Assembly: GCA_932521035.1 (NCBI GenBank)
Contig: OW051497.1
Location: 1,984,001-2,048,000, forward strand
Length of the DNA stretch: 64,000 nucleotides
Reading direction: 5' to 3'
From: Oscheius dolichura
Taxonomy: Eukaryota; Nematoda; Chromadorea; Rhabditida; Rhabditidae
Shown here: positions 1 to 11,742 of the stretch, piece by piece
Numbering within the stretch: the stretch's first letter is position 1
Layout of the letters: each line of letters opens with the position of its first letter
The notes under the pieces: model-generated
What the model saw: only the letters and a program-made list of their open reading frames with translations
Told to the model about the DNA's origin: nothing
Databases searched by the model: none
Position numbers and translations under genes: made by a program

Positions 1-1758
1 AATTACGAAACGGTTTTCGTTACGGAATTACGGTTTTTTCGTAATGACGCCCAGCCCTGGAGCAGACCCTATCATAGATAGTTGGGATGAGGAGATCCTA
101 CCATAGAAGGTGATTGGGAGAAGGCTCACTACTGTAGACAAAAGACTTTATAGCATAGTGCAAATTAGAAAGGACAACTACCGGATTCAATTTTATTGAA
201 TTTTTTGGAGAAATTGAAGCATTGATATCATTGGGAAAGCGGGGAAAGAGGTAAAGGCAATTTAACACCGTTATGAAACAATTGAGAAATTAAGAAGAGG
301 AGGAAAATGGGCCCGAGGCGTTATAAAACTCATTTCAAGCCTGTCCCACTTTGTCACCGGTACTGGCGGACGGATTCTTATCCGCCTTCTCCGTCTTTCT
401 TCTGGCTCTCTTCGACAGTTGCTTGCTTCTTATCCCCTGAAATATGCAGTCTGACACACAAAAAGTGAAATTGACCCACCGATTGACTGATTTGGATGGG
501 CGGGTACCGAAGGGTCTCTTACCGAACTGAAAATGGAATTTTTAATAATTTAAACCGGAAAAATGCTACCCTACATTTGTATTCAGTCCGTATGGATCAG
601 AAGAGGAAGAGGATGAACTGGATGGACCGGCGACTTCCTTCAGGGAAGGGGCTTTGTATTAGTCCTTGAAACACCAACCTTTGCACCAGTCCCCCTTCCC
701 CTGGAACGTATCCCCACTGGGATTGTAGTTGTCCGAGCAGAGCCAAGCCTCTGCGGCCTTCTCATTCTCTCTTATCGCTTGGAACTGAAAATTTTGAATT
801 CTGGCTAAAATGCTAGAGAGTACAATACCTTAACGCGATAGAATCCCGCCTTCCGTGGAGTATATGTACGGCTGTGCTCATGGTGGTCGAAAGAGATCAC
901 CATGTCTCCCTGGAAGATGATGTCGACAAGTTTGACCGGTTCCTCGTCGAATACCTGGCAGATAAGCTGAAAAACTAACATTTTATTGAAATAAGGAATG
1001 AAGCTAACCTCCTTGGAGATTTCCGAATGAAGCGGGAACGCGATTTCGGTATCAATGTAGCAGTTCTTGTTCCATGGAGAAGGGGAGTTGCGCTAGCGGG
1101 TTTCAACAAGGTGTCAGTTACTGCTCCTCTTTCGAAATTATCGCGGATATCTGGTCTAAACCGTCGCATTTGTTGTTGTTAATAGAGAACACTCACTATT
1201 TCCAGAACCGCCCCTGTGCCTCAGCTGGAAGTTTGTTGGTCGAGTCAGCGATCACTCGAATGTGTTTCTTCTTCGTGGGCAGCCCTTTCCAGTAGTATTT
1301 TCTTTGTTTCTTCTTGTGCAAAAATATCAAGCCAATATATGTGGCTGAAATGACCAAATGATCATACTTGAAAAAGAAAGAAGAAATGGAGAAATTTAAG
1401 GAAAGTGCAATAAATACGCTGCCAGGTTGTAATCAGGGTTTATAGACAGTGTTTCAAAGTTCATAGACAGTGACTGAATTTCTAAGTAATTTGACCCGTT
1501 TATGTGGTAAAGAAGGCGGTTATAGCAAAGGGATAAATCTTTTTTATGCCATAGGCTCGAAATAAACGGCTAGGAGGCGAATTGAGCAAGCGTCAGCAGT
1601 CCCGGCTTGGCGCAATGCCCGTGTCTCCGAAAATGCTCCCCTCCAATCGCCTGACGCTCTTCGTCATCTAAAATGTCATCTCTAACTTTTACAGACTCTT
1701 CTTTTATCTGTTTTTCTCTTATTTTCTTCCTTTTACATTTACTACAAAACCTTTTCTA
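1..1758. other. No convincing gene; one short coding-like segment
   Basis: AT-rich non-coding sequence. The only coding-like stretch is on the + strand at 880-978: 32 residues with an acidic, helix-prone end (FLVEYLADKLKN) before a TAA. It could be a last exon of something upstream, but no acceptor or partner exon is clear. Confidence 0.4.
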
Positions 1759-2017
1759 TTAAAGGGACTGTCAGGGAGCTATGGGGGTTACTGTAGTGCA
1801 CGCAAATGACCAGAGTGGCAGATAGTGAAATTAGCACTTTTGAAAAAAAACAAACCAAAAGTACTATCGGAATCAGCGTAAAAAACTGTGTCGAATGACC
1901 CTGGTTTGACCCAACTTTCCGTTTCTATAAAGCGTATTTTCGCAAAACATGGAAGTGGTCGCTCACGTCGTTGCGGGACCCGTGAACGCTATTATTGGTC
2001 CCTGACAGTCCCTTTAA
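1759..2017. mobile_element. TTAA-flanked MITE, 259 bp
   Basis: The two ends are perfect inverted copies over 18 bp: TTAAAGGGACTGTCAGGG at 1759-1776 and its reverse complement at 2000-2017. The outer TTAA on each side looks like the target-site duplication made by piggyBac-type transposases, leaving a 14-bp terminal inverted repeat. There is no transposase inside, so this is a non-autonomous miniature element. The short open frame that starts inside it at 1888 is probably chance. Confidence 0.8.
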
Positions 2018-2880
2018 TTTCTGCATTACACTATATTTTCCCTTCTTATTGGATACAAACCTTTCAGGCCGGCATAAATTCGGCCTCGTTTACTTCAAAA
2101 GAAACAACAGAAGAAAATGTAGTTTCTATTTAATATAATTGCTCGAAATAAGAAGAACAGAGGAACTTCTCAATGCCACAATGGGTATGGAACCCCAGAC
2201 TGGTGAGAATTTATTCTCTTCTCATGATTTTATTTATTTGGGTGTGCGCGGTGGGGAGCTTTGTCATATTCCTTGTTGCATAAGATTCTACGGGGCCGTG
2301 AAGACAGTCCACAAAAATTGAAAACTCTATTTTGCTTTTGAAAACTATTTTTGGTATCAATTCGGAATTTTTACTACATATTCGGAAAACCTGTATGTAG
2401 TACTCTTTTGTAGAAGTTTTTAGACGTATACGCAAAGTTTCTGGAAAAAAATCACAGAGCCGGGGGAGACAAATCGTATCGGGCAGGATACACCGGCGGA
2501 TGGCTTGCTCTTTTGAGAGTTCTGCATACATCTCCATTCTCTAACAAAAACCTAGTTTGAACATTTGGCAACAAGCATTCATATAAGTACTTTATTTATT
2601 TCAAACTACAGGCCACGCGTTTCTCCGAACTCTCGGCGATACGGGCATTTTAAAAACGGGGCGGGAAAGGGGCAGGGCCTGAACGGGGCGTGGTACTCGT
2701 CCCGTATTGAGGTGAAAATTTGGAAAGCTCATATCGTACCATATCGTATCGGGGCAAACAGTTTTTTCAGAACGCATCCTGCCAAGTTGAGGAGTTTGGA
2801 TTGATCTCGCTCCGAAGACAAACGAACAAACGGCTCTCTGCTCCCGTTTGGCACGCTCTCTCGACCAATTTTCTTCAGAT
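2018..2880. other. Intergenic, nothing recognised
   Basis: No feature is supported except a strong acceptor-like tract (ttttcttcag) ending two bases before the start codon at 2881, which suits spliced-leader trans-splicing of the next gene. Confidence 0.5.
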
Positions 2881-3350
2881 ATGTATAACCGGTTAGTTTC
2901 TCTTCTAGTTATTTCTGTTAACAAATTGTATAGTGTCAGAATCTTGTCTCTTCTGGAGATCGCCGTTCCTGTGCCTCTTGTCGGCGTCGCCGCTTCACGA
3001 CCTCTCATGGTGACCATGTAAGTCTTACAGCTTCTTTATCTCCTGAATCAGGATCATCTCCCCATTAAGCTTAAATTTTAAATGAAAAAGGCCTTCTGAT
3101 TACTGTAGGTCAAAATTTCCAGTGAGCCGCTCCGCGCCCCGCCAGTCTGCATCTTCTGTGGTGAAAACTACAAAGATGATTGTAAGGATGAAGCCTTACT
3201 TAGTCAAATTGGTAGGTCCCGGAGGGAAAACATAATGCTTCCCCTGTTTCAGCAGAACGAGACCCTCGTCATCATCCCAAGCTTCAGCCCGTTGGACATT
3301 CCATCGAAGAAGATCAATATGGCTCCATTCACACGTCATTAGTTCTGTAA
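2881..3350 (+). CDS. Small membrane protein with Cys-rich segment, 107 aa
   Basis: Three exons join in phase: 2881-3017, 3123-3211 and 3253-3350 (TAA). The ATG is two bases after a strong acceptor tract. The first 45 residues are hydrophobic with scattered basic residues and probably form one or two membrane segments. A small Cys-containing stretch follows (VCIFCGENYKDDC), whose CxxC could hold a metal or a disulfide, then a polar tail with His residues ending in SLVL. No family is recognised. The gene is supported by three exons with canonical GT-AG introns and consistent phases (2, then 1). Confidence 0.6.
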
Positions 3351-3530
3351 TTTTTTCTTCTTACCTACGAGTATAAAAAAAATTTATCCCACACTAAACA
3401 TATGTTATCAAGACATGAAATTTTAACGTGAATACATGAGAAAATAAGGGCGGCTGATTAATTAACAGAAAGTTTTCTATCTTGTCTGTATAATGAGGAA
3501 TAAGGAACATCAGCAACCAAAGAAAAGATC

Positions 3531-4097
3531 AATTCGGTAAAAGCTTCCCACCCCGTTTCAAAACAGTTAATTTAGTTTCAGTCGCTCGTCGGCACCACAA
3601 AACTAAAGAAATGCGGGGGTTCTTCGCATAACAAAAGAGAAGAAATGCAGTGAGTCACTGAAACTAAATCTCGCGTTTCATCTGACAAGCATCGTATACA
3701 CGAACATTCTTGTTTTTTGCTGTTTACAGGGTCATCTACCGCCCTCCACATCCCCTGTATTCACATGTGTTTTTATAAGGGAGGGGCTGTCTCCTCCTTC
3801 GACCGAACGGTTAACCCGGCTTGGTTCCCCGTGCGGCATCTCCCAAAACTAGCGAGGCGGTAGTCTGGGTCCAGTCGTGAAAACTGCCTAACAATTGATG
3901 GTGGACCACTCGTTTACCGGCTCACCTGACGATTTTCTCATATCAGAAATATGCGAGATTTAGTTTCAGTGACTCACTGCATTTCTTCTCTTTTGTTATG
4001 CGAAGAACCCCCGCATTTCTTTAGTTTTGTGGTGACGACGGGGCGGCTGAAACTAAATGAACTTTTTTGAAACGGGGTGGGAAGCTTTTACCGAATT
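3531..4097. mobile_element. Inverted-repeat element with ~140-bp arms
   Basis: Arms at about 3531-3672 and 3955-4097 are near-perfect reverse complements, beginning AATTCGGTAAAAGCTTCCC and ending with the complement. A spacer of about 280 bp lies between. Within each arm the right part matches better than the left, so small indels have accumulated. No coding sequence is present. This has foldback/MITE structure, and a transcript across it would form a long hairpin. Confidence 0.8.
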
Positions 4098-4974
4098 TCC
4101 TGACTTTTGTGGTGCTCTACAGAGCCCTCTATCGTGTATTATCAAATAAGAAAGCGACATTTATTGACGGATGCTGAAAAGATCTCTACAGACAAAGCAA
4201 GTGTACAAAGCAATCCTTAATTTAGGTATACGGTATAAAAAGTGGTGGAAACGTGAAAGTATAATTCTCAGCTCTAAAATTCTTCTTCTATAGGAGTTGA
4301 ACGAGACTTACAGTTCATCTGGATAATTGGGAGTCAGTTTCAGGGCGGCCTTCTCGTCTATCTCACGGTAGGTTTTCTCACATTTTTTACTTGATGCGAA
4401 GCCTATTAAAAGGAGGGCAAGGGAATAGTGAATCAACATGGGCAACAAAAACTAGTGAAGGTGATTGGAGAGAAGAGTAGCGATATGCCGAGGAAGGCGA
4501 GGCGATCCTTCTTGATAAGGTCGATTATAGATCTTGAGATAGCTAGATGATCAAGCGATAAACCTTCTCTAAAGAATCCAAGACAGGGAAATATATTTGG
4601 ATTTACTACTAAATAACATCCGTAAAAGTTTGGAACTGACGATCCACAAAAGTTTATAGTTTATCCACTCCATCACTAGACCATTATGCCACGCGCCAAC
4701 TTAAAACCGCCATAACTCACGAAAAAGCACGGTGACCCCCAAATTATTTGACGGATTCGTAAACAGCGTCAAAAACTGAATCGAAGTCTCGTTTCTTAAT
4801 TCGCAAGTTGGTCCCCAACGCTTCGTTAGGTTTGGTTAGTATCGGAACGGCTTCGCTAAAACGAAATAGCGAAGCGAAGGGGCATAATAACTGAGTGACT
4901 GATGCTAAATCGACTGACAAAGATCTCTGGCCCTGTAGTGCTTGTTGTACTTTCTTGGATTATAAGTAAATTAG
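4098..4974. other. Intergenic with one possible minus-strand exon
   Basis: Mostly AT-rich spacer. On the minus strand around 4310-4385 there is a coding-like stretch (TYREIDEKAALKLTPNYPDEL) followed by a possible donor or stop. No partner exon was found, so it is not called as a gene. Confidence 0.35.
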
Positions 4975-6503
4975 TCACAACAGTTTATAGTTATTCTTTC
5001 GTCCGTACTTCTTCTTCGAAGCCTTCTTTCTTTTCTTGCTTACATCTTTAAGCCCGCAGTGCTGCAAATTCCCAATTCTATAAGTAGAATGAGAAAGGGA
5101 TACCCGATGACTTGCGAGGAAATCTTCGCCAGGCGGACAAGACCGACGTTTCCATGTTCCACATTGGGGATCGAGAGCATCTGGTGAAGGAACGCACTCA
5201 AAATAGTGATGTCCAGAGCTGCGATCCTTAGTTCTTTGCAGAGCCAGACGACAGTTTTTCTAAGAACAAGAATTCGGAAAAAGAAGATAGTTTACCCCAG
5301 GTTTCGGAGGGTCGTAAGCGTTCGGGCAGTGATTCTTCAGCCAGTGGTACAGAGGGTCCGATGATTTCTGAAATCTTTTGGATACACTCATTCCACCGAA
5401 GTCTTTCATTTGAGGCCTATAAACTCACAAGAGCTCCCGAGGGTCCTTGATCAGTTGTTTCAGAATCCTCTCCTTCTAGCCCTTCCGCCCCGGGGCATTC
5501 ATAATATCTGTTAATCCTCTTGACGTCAACATCGCTCAACTGCTCTCCTCCTCCCATATTTCGAACGGGCAGCCTTGGAACAATAGTTGGTTTGCCATTC
5601 TGAAAATATACTCCCCGAATGTTTCCGAACTTACGATGCTGAATTCAAATCCAGTATAGTGCATAATAGAGTCGTAGGCATAGGCAGTGTCCATTAGAGT
5701 CAGATCCATTCTTTTATGGGCGTCGAAATTTTTTTCTTCGCTATAGTCGATATAAGCATACCAAATAGTGACGTATGCGTTCCTGTCCGGTCTATCTAAA
5801 CGTTTTAACTTTACTTATTTGTAAAAAATCACTGTGCTCATGAATGAAGCCCAGAGTGTGCATCAGCTCGTGTAATATTGTTCTCCTGGTGAGACAAGCG
5901 GATGCGAGGAAAAGAGGTTGAGGAATTCCTGGAAATTACTGTAGTAACTTCATGCTTTTAAATATACCGAAAGTTAACCCGCAGAAATCCCACTCAAAAT
6001 GAAAAGGTGCTCACTTTTGTTGTCGTCATCGAAAGCGGGAGTGTGTCCTACCACCGATGAGCATTCCCGACTCCCAGGCTTCCAAATCTGTACATAAGAC
6101 ATTGCATCCCGCTCTTCAACTGGCCTGAATCGAACACAAGTCTGATTTTCGATCTCGCCCATAGCATCAAGTATAGACTGCTTCCTGTAAACAGGTTAAA
6201 CTTTCCGGAATTATAACGTACTCCTGGGGGTCAAACGAAGGACTAAATTCGTATGGAACTTCTGCATCAGGCCATCTTACGCTTCTGTCTTTAAGAGCGC
6301 TGGATTGAAGACCAGGAAACTTTGTTTGATTTACAGTAACTGGAAAAGGCTCCTAATAAGTCAATATAAGAGAACTCACGAATGTCGCCTTCCTTTTTGT
6401 TAAAAAGGCTTCGAGATAATGATATATCATCTGATCTGGGTTCTATAGGGAAGCTGCCTACTGATGCGCTCAACAAAGATAAAAGGAAAAGTTCCCGGGT
6501 CAT
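4975..6503 (-). CDS. Astacin-family zinc metalloprotease, 398 aa
   Basis: A predicted secreted endopeptidase of the astacin family (nas genes in Caenorhabditis). Eight exons join in phase: 6503-6380, 6339-6222, 6184-6015, 5928-5833, 5795-5635, 5599-5429, 5367-5296 and 5259-4975. The start MTRELFLLSLLSASVGSF is a signal peptide. The catalytic domain begins at RWPDAEVPYEF. TCVRFRP and the extended zinc site HELMHTLGFIHEH-N-RPD are intact, the latter assembled across an intron at 5832-5796, and the Met-turn is SIMHY. Domain 1 ends with the INRYYECPG block. A Cys-containing extension (residues about 302-398) follows, with a very basic C-terminal tail (KKRKKASKKK). I do not recognise the extension as a standard EGF, CUB or ShK domain. 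A 27-bp stretch near 5100 could be spliced out, giving a shorter tail. A broken paralogue lies at 49.3-49.9 kb. Confidence 0.88.
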
Positions 6504-8021
6504 GAACTTCGCCGGAGGAAACTGCTGCGGGCTAGAGCTTGTCCGCTCCCATGATAAATGACTCCTGGCCCGAGGAAGACACATTAATCTTCATTGCAAG
6601 GGGAAAAGATTGATTAATAGTGAAAGAAACGGATTTTTGCAGGTATTGGAACCTTTTTATGCAGCTCTTTCTAGGGGGAACATCCCATGCTGGCTTAGGC
6701 TAGAAGTCCTAGACTTTTTCCATTGTTTTGGTAGCCATAATCAAAGCAATGCCGCCCTCTAGCAGGCACCCACTATTTCCGAAGTCTTTGAACATGTGTG
6801 AACTTCGCGACGAAGAGAAAACAGGAGGGGAACAAGAGTTCAAGCAGCTTCCTGCAGTCATATCAGAAGGCAGGAGGTCTGAGTGAAAGTTGTTTCAATC
6901 TTCACATTTTTACGAACCATGAAAGTGTTGTATGTTTACGAACAATTATGTCCAATGAGTCAATGGCGCGCCAAGGAGAATTCATCCCCAACGGCGACGC
7001 ATTCTTTCACATTTCATCTTCCATCTATAAAATTTGTCACGACCGATTTCTCTTTTCTTGTCTCTTTTTGATCAGTAATTTTCAGCTCCATAAATGAGTT
7101 CACCTTTCTTACTCTACTTGTTTTTAAACCTCGTCAAATAACAGTGGAAAAAATTGTGGCAGACAAAGGGGGAAAGAACTTTTCTACAGCCACATGAAAG
7201 AAATCACTCACTCAACCTAGTTTTTTCATAAACGTTCTGAGACTGCTCGAGCCAATCTGGTATACCATGTTGTTAATAAAACGGTTTTACGATAATCTGT
7301 CAAGATCTTGTTTAGGAATTCTGTAATGTTTTACATGTTGATCGGATTTTTAAGATAAGACTTTCTTGGTCAATTGATGGTTTGTTCTCACACTCGATCG
7401 TAAAAAAGCCGAGCCATATTAAAAGAGCGCAGCAGAGATTTTCGTTTGGCCTGATACGCGCTGTTCTAACAGCCAGCCATTGCCTTTTTTGTCGCTCTTG
7501 TATTCAATTTTTGCCTCCATTAAAGTCCTATTCTTCTTCTTCCAATTTTTTGGACGGAAACAAAATGAAACCATCCTCTCTGCTTTGGGCCCGTCTGTGC
7601 GCTGTTGTCTTATACTCAGTCGCTTTAAAACAGCACCGCTCGTGGCAGCGGAATGAGACGGCAAACGGAAGTCTTATTACACGTGTGCAAGACAAATTTT
7701 TCCCATGACACGTTTTGTCTAGATCGGAACACTCCTCCCTTACAGAAAGAAACTTTTCTGCTTTGTGGAACAATCGTTGTCGGTCGTTTAATTGCCTCAA
7801 CAAAGGTAAGCGGGGCCTCGCGAGCTGAGGTGTCTCTCGTTCAGCTGGCAGTGAATATTGCAGTCGCCCGTGGGAACACGTCAATACGCTTTCTATGTAT
7901 TGGTCAAATGCCCGCTAGACGCTTTTTACTACAAATCTTTCCGTTTGAAATTTTCTTGTTATCCTTTTTAATTAACTAGCCGTCTTCTACTTTCATTTTT
8001 CTGCTAAGAACTCTTCGAAGA
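6504..8021. other. Intergenic, no gene recognised
   Basis: Several short open frames overlap each other on both strands at 7380-7980, but none has nearby splice sites, family motifs or a plausible codon pattern. This is the upstream region of the chromodomain gene. Confidence 0.5.
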
Positions 8022-10374
8022 ATGAAGAGAAAGGCGCCTGAAAGCAAGAAGAGTGGAAAATCTGCGCCAGAGGATGAGTTTGAGGTACTGGTTTAAGTAG
8101 TATTTGATTTTTTTCCCTGCTTACGTTTCTATGAGAGTTTCAGGTCGAGGAGATTCTTGACCACAGAGAGAACGGCGACCACATTGAATATCGTGTTCGC
8201 TGGTCCGGCTACAACGAAGACGAGGACTGGTGGATCCTCGACGCCAACATTGTGAGTATTACATTTGAGGGGGCCGCTGCCGTGGCCTGGGGATTCTTTC
8301 TCTTGAACATCCGTAAAATATGCTGACACCCTTCACTAGGCCATTTATCAGTATTTATGACTTCTTACCAACACGTTCACACATATCAGGCGTGCGTAGT
8401 AAAAAATAAAGCAGGCGTAGTAAAAAAAAGGCGGCAAAGAATATCAAGCGGAAAGTTGGAGGGTTCCTATCGGCGCCAGGAAGGAGAACAGCCTGCATTC
8501 TAAAATAAAGGGACCCCTGGAACCGCTTTTTAAATTGAAATATCGACTTTGGCGGCAGCAAAAGCCCGTTTCTCATTCACAAAATCCGATGAACGTTAGA
8601 AAATGCGAAAAAATGCAGTGGTCGGTCATTGTTTACATGACGCAATAACTTTAGGATTGCCCTCAAACACTTGGAAGGTATTGGCTGAAAAAGTGGAAAT
8701 CGGCCTGTGCAAAGAACAAGAGAAAAGTGAAGTCAGTTGCAGATTCAACCAAAATTAATCAATTTTTACAGTTACAATGTTACCTTCTCAGGGCTTCCAG
8801 AAGAAGACGAGGATGCTGTCATGGAGCAGCCTCAAAGGTATTCTATTGAATTGACGAAATTCATACTCAATTTCAGTTCTACTGCCCGAGGTCCATCGAG
8901 TGAAGGGCGCGTTACCACTCACCTGGAGGTGGCTCCATCTCCAAGGTGTGCTCTTTTATTAAACTAACCTGAATGAATTTCCAAAATCTCTAAAACCCGT
9001 TATTTCAGCCCCGTTTATGAAGAGCTCTTGTATGAAGGGAATGGCCCCACCGCTCAGAAAATGCCCCTCTTGCCAAGGTGCGTGTTCCAATTGTTTCCTC
9101 TACACAACAAGAATTTTCAGAGGCAATCCGAGAGATTCGGCTGCCGATGACCCCGTTGGCACCCTGCTTCAACAAGAGGTAGACTATTCTACCAGGCAAT
9201 CTGGCATTAATTCGGGCTGTGTTGTTTTTTTATAAAACAAGACTATTGTTATTAACTGCTTTTTCTAGGCTCATTGGAGGAACATTGGAGGCCAGCAAGA
9301 GCTGAATGACATGGTCTGGCAGGCACTTCAGCCTGGGTCCTCCAAAGTTCAACAATTCATCCAGAGGGCATCTCCCTCAGAAGCTGCTCGAAATCGAAGA
9401 CTGGGTATACATAACTATGAGGATTATTTCGACCACCGACAGTCGCCTTCCGAGATTAACAATGATGATCACTACTCCATCACCTTCCGAAGCCCCTCTC
9501 CCCAGTCAACTACTGCCACACCGGAGCCGGAATTTGGACTCTCTTCTACAGATCCCGATTCTGACGCCAGAGTTTCTTACAATCCGTGGTCTCCTGCCTA
9601 TTCGCCCTCATCGCCTGCATATTCTCCACCATCCCCTGCTTATTCTCCGTCGTTGCCAGCTTATTCTCCGTCGAGCCCTCCGGATCCTCGAAGTACTTGG
9701 TTTACGGTATTTTACACTCTCTGATGCTCGTTATACAGAAATAATTACAGAGTAATCTGGCGGGGACAACTGACAACTCTCTTCATCAGTCTCCTTCTCG
9801 TATACCGTCGAGGCCAACACCTCCTCCTTTGCCACCACATGGTAAAACGCCTCTTTTTGTAAGTTAAATCGTTAATGCATTCTTGCATAGAAGGTGAATA
9901 GAAGAATTCTTGCATAGAAGGTTTACAGAAACAGAAAATGAACGCCGGGGTTATACATCAACAATTTCAGGGACTTGCCAACAGAGTTGTCGATGTCGAG
10001 GAAACTCCGGGGCCACCACCTCCCCCCAAGGCACCGCGAGCAAAGCAATTAATTGGGCAAAACCAAATTCAGAGAAGGAGCTTTGGAACAACAATGAACT
10101 CTTCAATGCACACGTCTCCAGTGCGAGGGCCCTTCTTTGACCATACCCAGTACGTGATCCTGGACAGGGAGCCGCAACTGTCGGAAATTGCGCAGGATAT
10201 GGGTTTGTTCTATCTCAGGATACATTATTACGGACTATTTCAGGCTGTCCGAAATGTAAAGACCGCAGTGTGTCCCGATCTCTCTATCTGGAGAGCGGCT
10301 GCGGTGTCATCAGGTTTACGTGCTCGTTGTGTGGCCTTCAGGAGTGGCGGAGCACAACTAGATTTGAACCGTGA
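8022..10374 (+). CDS. Chromodomain protein with Pol II CTD-like heptads and zinc ribbon, 484 aa
   Basis: Eleven exons join in phase: 8022-8084, 8144-8251, 8655-8731, 8772-8837, 8877-8945, 9009-9077, 9121-9178, 9269-9706, 9751-9841, 9918-10202 and 10244-10374. Residues 19-82 form a chromodomain: FEVEEILDHREN, then VRWSGYNEDEDWW, then a C-terminal helix starting DCPQTLGRYWLKKW. Cage-type aromatics are present (F20, the W of VRW, the Y of SGY). Residues 274-308 are five uninterrupted heptads, YNPWSPA, YSPSSPA, YSPPSPA, YSPSLPA and YSPSSPP, close to the RNA polymerase II CTD repeat YSPTSPS. A Pro-rich stretch follows (PTPPPLPPH, GPPPPPKAP). The end is a CxxC-x21-CxxC zinc ribbon (C443, C446, C468, C471) with FTCSLCGLQEW, resembling TFIIS or RPB9 ribbons but lacking the TFIIS Asp-Glu pair. 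Inferred: nuclear, binding methylated histone tails and linked to transcription. Partial decayed copies lie at 14.9-16.1 kb. Confidence 0.85.
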
Positions 10375-10627
10375 TAATCTATTTCTTACATATCAATACC
10401 AGGCTCGACCTCTGTTTGTTAATTTATTCTTCGGAGTAAATGGTTCTAATTGTTTTCAATTTTTAGTCAGAACCGACAGTGCCGACAGGGATGGGAGTGG
10501 GGATCGGTAACTGAACTTCCGCATAACATTATTTATGATTAATGTTTCTTTGTGAGTGCTTTGGCCTTTCACGCACAAAACAAACTGAGCGGTGTTTCCT
10601 GCTCCTGCACTTTCTAATTGGCCAAGT

Positions 10628-10969
10628 ATGTCTCTTCCGTCAGGTTCCTTGGCCAGCAGTTTGATTCAATCCTCGTCGTCTTCAGTTCTGCCTTGTAGAA
10701 GCCGCTTGCTTCACAAGGTACATTAATCTCTCTGCCTCTTGTACTGATATAATTATAGAGAAAGCGCGAAGATGGCGAGAACATCATCGAAGATTCTCGA
10801 CTTCCTTCTCGTTTCAGGACACGTTGAATTCTATGATTTTTATACAAAGAGAGTTTTAGAGAGATGCCAATGCCATCAATGCCGAAGACATTCCGCCCCC
10901 ATCCTCTTCTTCCGAGCCTTCTGGCGTTCTGGCTGCCTCCAAGCCTATACGGTAACATCACTCCGATCG
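10628..10969 (+). pseudogene. Possible chromodomain-neighbour gene fragment
   Basis: Coding-like segments: 10628-10717 begins with ATG (MSLPSGSLASSLIQSSSSS) and ends at a GT; 10759-10820 reads RKREDGENIIEDSRLPSRF; about 10860-10950 reads RDANAINAEDIPPPSSSSE before a good donor. The composition (Ser, Pro, acidic and KR clusters) resembles nuclear disordered regions. I could not join all three in one phase, because the second segment has no donor in the needed phase. Either the gene is broken or an exon edge is misjudged. Confidence 0.3.
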
Positions 10970-11742
10970 TTCAGGTCACATATTTTGAAAATTGGACGAT
11001 CTTCAAGTGATTTTTTTCTTTTTTCTAGGAGTTCTGAAGTGATTGCGGCTGTGTAACTCCAATACTGAAGAACTGAAAAGTTCAAAACCAAGCTATTGGA
11101 CTGCCTAAGTTTTGCCAGGAAGGCCAATACCTAACTAAATCCTAAGTTATACAGAATAAGCATTGCCCGTTTTGGGGGAATAACTTTGTAGCGTTTGATG
11201 CTGCGCTCTCTTCATTATAGCGCCCTCTCGCCCGGAAAATAGTGTTCGGTTGGCAGAGAGCGCAGCGACCGTCCGTTCCCTGGTCAACTAGCAGTAATGG
11301 CCCTCCCTGGGCAAAACTGGTGCATATTAGAAACAATTTAGTCGTAAAATCTCCGAACACATTGGCCCAAGCGACTGAAAACTGAACTGTGGAAAGTCTT
11401 TCCCTTCTATTAACACAAAGGGAAGATGCTACCTAAATATTGTTTGTTGGGTAGTGAAAGTCCCTGTCGTGTCTTCGCCGTCGTGTTTGGATTACCCCTT
11501 CATTTTACCAGCCGCTGTTGTGGTCAGCAAACCTTCGCTCGGGTTCTTTCGAAACTCTTTGTCTACAAGGCGCTCTCTGGGTCTCCTTCCTGTCTCGCTC
11601 CCTCATTTTAACCAGCTGCCCCCCCCCCCCCCCCCCTTTTTTACAGGCTTACCAACCCGCACGTGTTTATTGCAAAGGCGAAATCTTTTGAAATATGATG
11701 GCTAATCAAACACACCAATGAATAAAAATATTACACGAAGCG
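10970..11742. other. Intergenic; poly-C tract
   Basis: No supported gene. An uninterrupted run of C lies at about 11618-11636. A 72-codon minus-strand frame at 11142-11360 has no splice or family support. Confidence 0.5.
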
